From: Phragmites australis
Taxonomy: Eukaryota > Streptophyta > Magnoliopsida > Poales > Poaceae
Direction of reading: 5' to 3'
DNA: 64,000 bases
Assembly: GCF_958298935.1 (NCBI RefSeq)
Contig: NC_084935.1
Span: 3,606,001-3,670,000, forward strand
The notes beneath the pieces are model-generated. The model made no database searches. It had not been told where the DNA came from and saw nothing but the letters and a program-made list of their open reading frames with translations. Position 1 is the first letter of the stretch. Every line of letters begins with the position of its first letter. The translations under genes and the position numbers were made by a program. Below, piece after piece: positions 61,050 to 64,000 of the stretch.

Positions 61050-64000
61050 GGCCTCGGCTTCCGCCGCGGCGGATCTGATCCGGAGCTACCGCTGCTCGCC
61101 TCGCTTCAGCGATCTGAGGCGAAGGCGATGCCGCGACGAGGGGAGGTGTTAGGTTGAGGAGTCCTGGAGAGGAAGGAGTGATGGGGTCGTTGGGTAATTC
61201 TGGACCGTTGATGGCCGGCGTACGGTCGAGATTGCGCAACCGCGTCTTCTCCTCCGACTCGTGTTGTGTCCTTGATTTTTCGAAGGTTCAGAGAAAGAGA
61301 ATCACACTGGAAAGACAAGAAATGATGTGCAACTGTCAGCGAGCATCGCAGTAGTGCCATTCTGTTCATGACGAACGAAATTCTCGTTTAGAATGTAAGG
61401 ATCGGTGATGCTGGATTGAATTAGGATCACTTAAAACTAAATTAAAATTATAAGATAAATATATTTTAATTTTTATTTATATATACTCTAGATTTATCTA
61501 ATATTTCTATTCTATCAAAACAAAGTTTTGCAACTAAAAATTAATTCTACCAACTACACATGATAATTCTAAAAAACCATAAATAAAGAATAGTAAGTGC
61601 AAGAACTAAGTGAGAAATGTAAAGGTAAAGATAATGCAAACACTCAGCATGATGATTTTTATCGATGGATTGTTCTCCATCTTTAGTTTACGTTGGAGTT
61701 CCTCGCAAAGGCTAAACTCCCTAATTAGATAACTTCGTGGATGCTCACCATCGCCTTCACTATGGTAGTACTTCGCCACTCCAGCATAAGTCACTCTTTC
61801 CGCTTACAAAGCTTGTGACCCCTCTATAACCTTCTTGGAGGATCTCAGGAGACAAAAACGCCGCCAAGCCATCTAAGTACATGTAAACATTAAGAGTAAC
61901 AAGTGTAGATCACTCACTTAATCCAATCGTAGACAAATCATCTAGCTAGATGCACACTAGGTCTAAACTAGTAATAATCAAGTCCTTAATTTTGTAATAA
62001 TTGTCTTGGTCTTCAATATACTCAACTTTAGTAGCAAGAATTCCTCTCAAGTATATGTGTGTTCTCCTAAGCTCTAGCCACTTCAAATGAACGAGTGGAA
62101 TCTATTTATAGCCCAAACTCTCAAAACTAGCTGTTACTTCTCAGACCCGAAAAACTATGAACAACAGATGATCCGATGAGCATATTTTCCTTAGCATCGT
62201 AACATCTGGTGAGTGCAACAAAAACTAACCGTTGGAACCAATTGCTATGTCACCGAATGATTTCTCAATCTTCCGATGCACATATTGGAACATCATGCGG
62301 GAGTATCTCGCCAACTCCAAGCAGAGCAAACCTCTGTAAACTTCTTTCAATGAACCTTCTGGTGATCATCAGATCATTTGGTGAAACTTCCATTGAAGCA
62401 CCATAGATCATCAAATGTTCACATCGGATCATCCAGTGCATGTATCCTATGACTTTTTCACTTCATCACTCTTTAGAAACTTATTCTGGTGTAACCTTCT
62501 AGTGATCAATAGATCATCTAGTGAAGCACTATAGATCATCCAGTGTGAACATCAATCATCCGGTGCATGTATCCTATGTGACTTCTTCACTTCATCCGTC
62601 TCTGAAAACTTGTTCCGGTGTAACATTCCAATGTTTATCGAATAATCCGATAAACCTTCCAGTGTTCACATCGAATTATATGATGAGTACATTTAGATAG
62701 AGACTTATCCAATTCAGTCCAAATTTTACCCTGGCTTCAACGACTTCTTATTACGTGATGTCTTAGGTCTTCAACTTGTATATTAAGACCAGCCAAGCCT
62801 AATATGTATCACTACTAGATAACTAATCTAAAAACACTAGACAAGCTATTAAACTCAAATCCTCTTTTTAGTATGGTAAGAAAAAACAAATATATATACA
62901 CAAGTGATGCTCTCAACACCACAATCACTTGCCTAAATAATATGTTTTTATATCCTCATGAAACTCTTCTTTCACCTTGATGATGTTTATAACCCTAAGT
63001 TCATCTTCTACATACATAAGAATAAATATTTGCATACTAGCAAATCTTGTTAGTCTCATTGATCATGTTAACATTAATCACCAAAACATAATTTCAAAAG
63101 CGTGAAAGGACTTAGAGTTCATTCAGGGAATGATTCAGGATTTATGTCCCTTTCGTTTGCGAGCCTTCATCAAAACTGCGACACAAGTCAGATAGGAACA
63201 ATCAGATTCTTGGATGCTGGTTGCCGGTTCCATCTCAACTTCCACATTCGTCCTTTGTTGTCTGATGTGAATTCACTTCTCCATGTCTGGCCTGAAGAAT
63301 TTGGAATGTACATTACGACTCAATTCCGACAGTTCATCCTGATGAGTACTGCACTTCAGGGAACGAAAACAAAACCTTTGACCTGCAAATTGTGCGAAGA
63401 GAAACAAGTGCAATGGAATGCCATGACACAACAGGGTCACAAAAAGAAATGGTAAACAAGTAACTTCATATGAGATCAGAGATATACCCTCAGAGACAAT
63501 TGGTCATATCACTCCCTTCGGCGTTTGCCGAGGAATCATACGGCACTTGCTATGTTAAGGCCTCATCATCAGGCATCCTTTAACGTTCTTTTTTTCCTTT
63601 TTGTATTTCCCCAAATGTGTTGCATAAAATTGGGTGAATGTAGTATATATTTTATAGAAAAATCCACTAACTAGCCAAATTAAAAGACAGAGGAAAGAAG
63701 TCATCAGAAACTGAGTTGATATCATGGACAACAGCCATCTTAGTGATGGTTCAATCATCCGGCAGTTTCAGTTCTTAAATTTCAGCAGTGGACAAAGACA
63801 ACAAAGACTAGGAGGCACCAAATACCAACGGAGTTTCTTTAAAGAAAAAAATACAATCAACAGCAGTTCAGAACGAAAACAAATCTATATGAGACGTGCT
63901 GACAATTCTTTATCAGTAAACAAGTAGGTTTCATAAATAGATGATAAAACCCTCAGAACCAAGGTAAATCATAGATCAAGCCTTGAGACTTTGCATGTCA
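61050..64000. other. 5' flank of the FYVE/ankyrin gene and repeat-rich spacer
   Basis: The first 300 bp are probably the promoter and 5' UTR of the FYVE/ankyrin gene. From about 62100 to 62700 degenerate words like GATCATCCAGTG, CATCCGGTGCATG and CTTCTGGTGATCATC recur at least eight times; the related block is at 48240-48960. From 63100 to the end there are short frames (up to 117 codons on the plus strand at 63102-63455) without domains. This part might be introns or UTR of a gene beyond the window. Confidence 0.4.

Noticed and set aside
63102..63455. Open frame of 117 codons (+)
   Set aside because: No domain or splice partners; could be UTR or intron of a gene outside the window, but nothing supports a call.

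Overview
The window is nuclear DNA from a flowering plant, almost certainly a grass (Poaceae). It has spliced genes with GT-AG introns, very GC-rich first exons or intronless GC-rich genes beside AT-rich introns and spacers, and a dense load of grass-type transposable elements. I cannot name the genus from sequence alone.

Six host genes can be built with complete reading frames. They are a CDPK-related kinase (2180-6795, +, 11 exons, 602 aa), an intronless DUF1645 protein (16689-17621, -, 310 aa), a WEB1-like coiled-coil protein of chloroplast movement (33439-36004, -, 812 aa), a centrin (40716-42695, -, 7 exons, 174 aa), a COR27/COR28-like light, cold and clock regulator (53591-56097, -, 5 exons, 248 aa) and a FYVE zinc-finger/ankyrin protein (58272-61049, -, 10 exons, 281 aa). 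I joined exons by reading frame, splice sites and family similarity; every join keeps phase.

The rest is mostly mobile DNA. Between 26575 and 33208 lies a structurally complete Ty1-copia element (-) with 443-bp LTRs that look identical, a CATAA target duplication and one in-frame stop in pol. Between 43095 and 48030 lies a second, unrelated Ty1-copia element (+) with 287-bp LTRs differing at two bases, a TATCA duplication and two frame breaks. A 5'-truncated LINE (49321-53476, -) sits about 105 bp past the COR27-like stop codon, flanked by a 10-bp duplication. It is itself split by a 1.9-kb TG...CA insertion with a 5-bp duplication that looks like a solo LTR. Older remains include a Ty3-gypsy integrase fragment (about 9066-10115, -) and a copia RT/RNase H fragment (24121-24998, +). 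There is also a 512-bp hAT-type MITE (39123-39634), a Helitron 3' end (at 38340) and candidate Tourist and CACTA pieces.

The genes are not an operon or an evident cluster. Two (kinase, centrin) belong to calcium-linked families and two (WEB1-like, COR27-like) to light-response families, but nothing here shows joint control. The main story of the window is recent and nested insertion close to gene ends: 231 bp from the WEB1-like stop codon, about 400 bp from the centrin start codon, and in the probable 3' UTR of the COR27-like gene. No wholly new biological system was evident.
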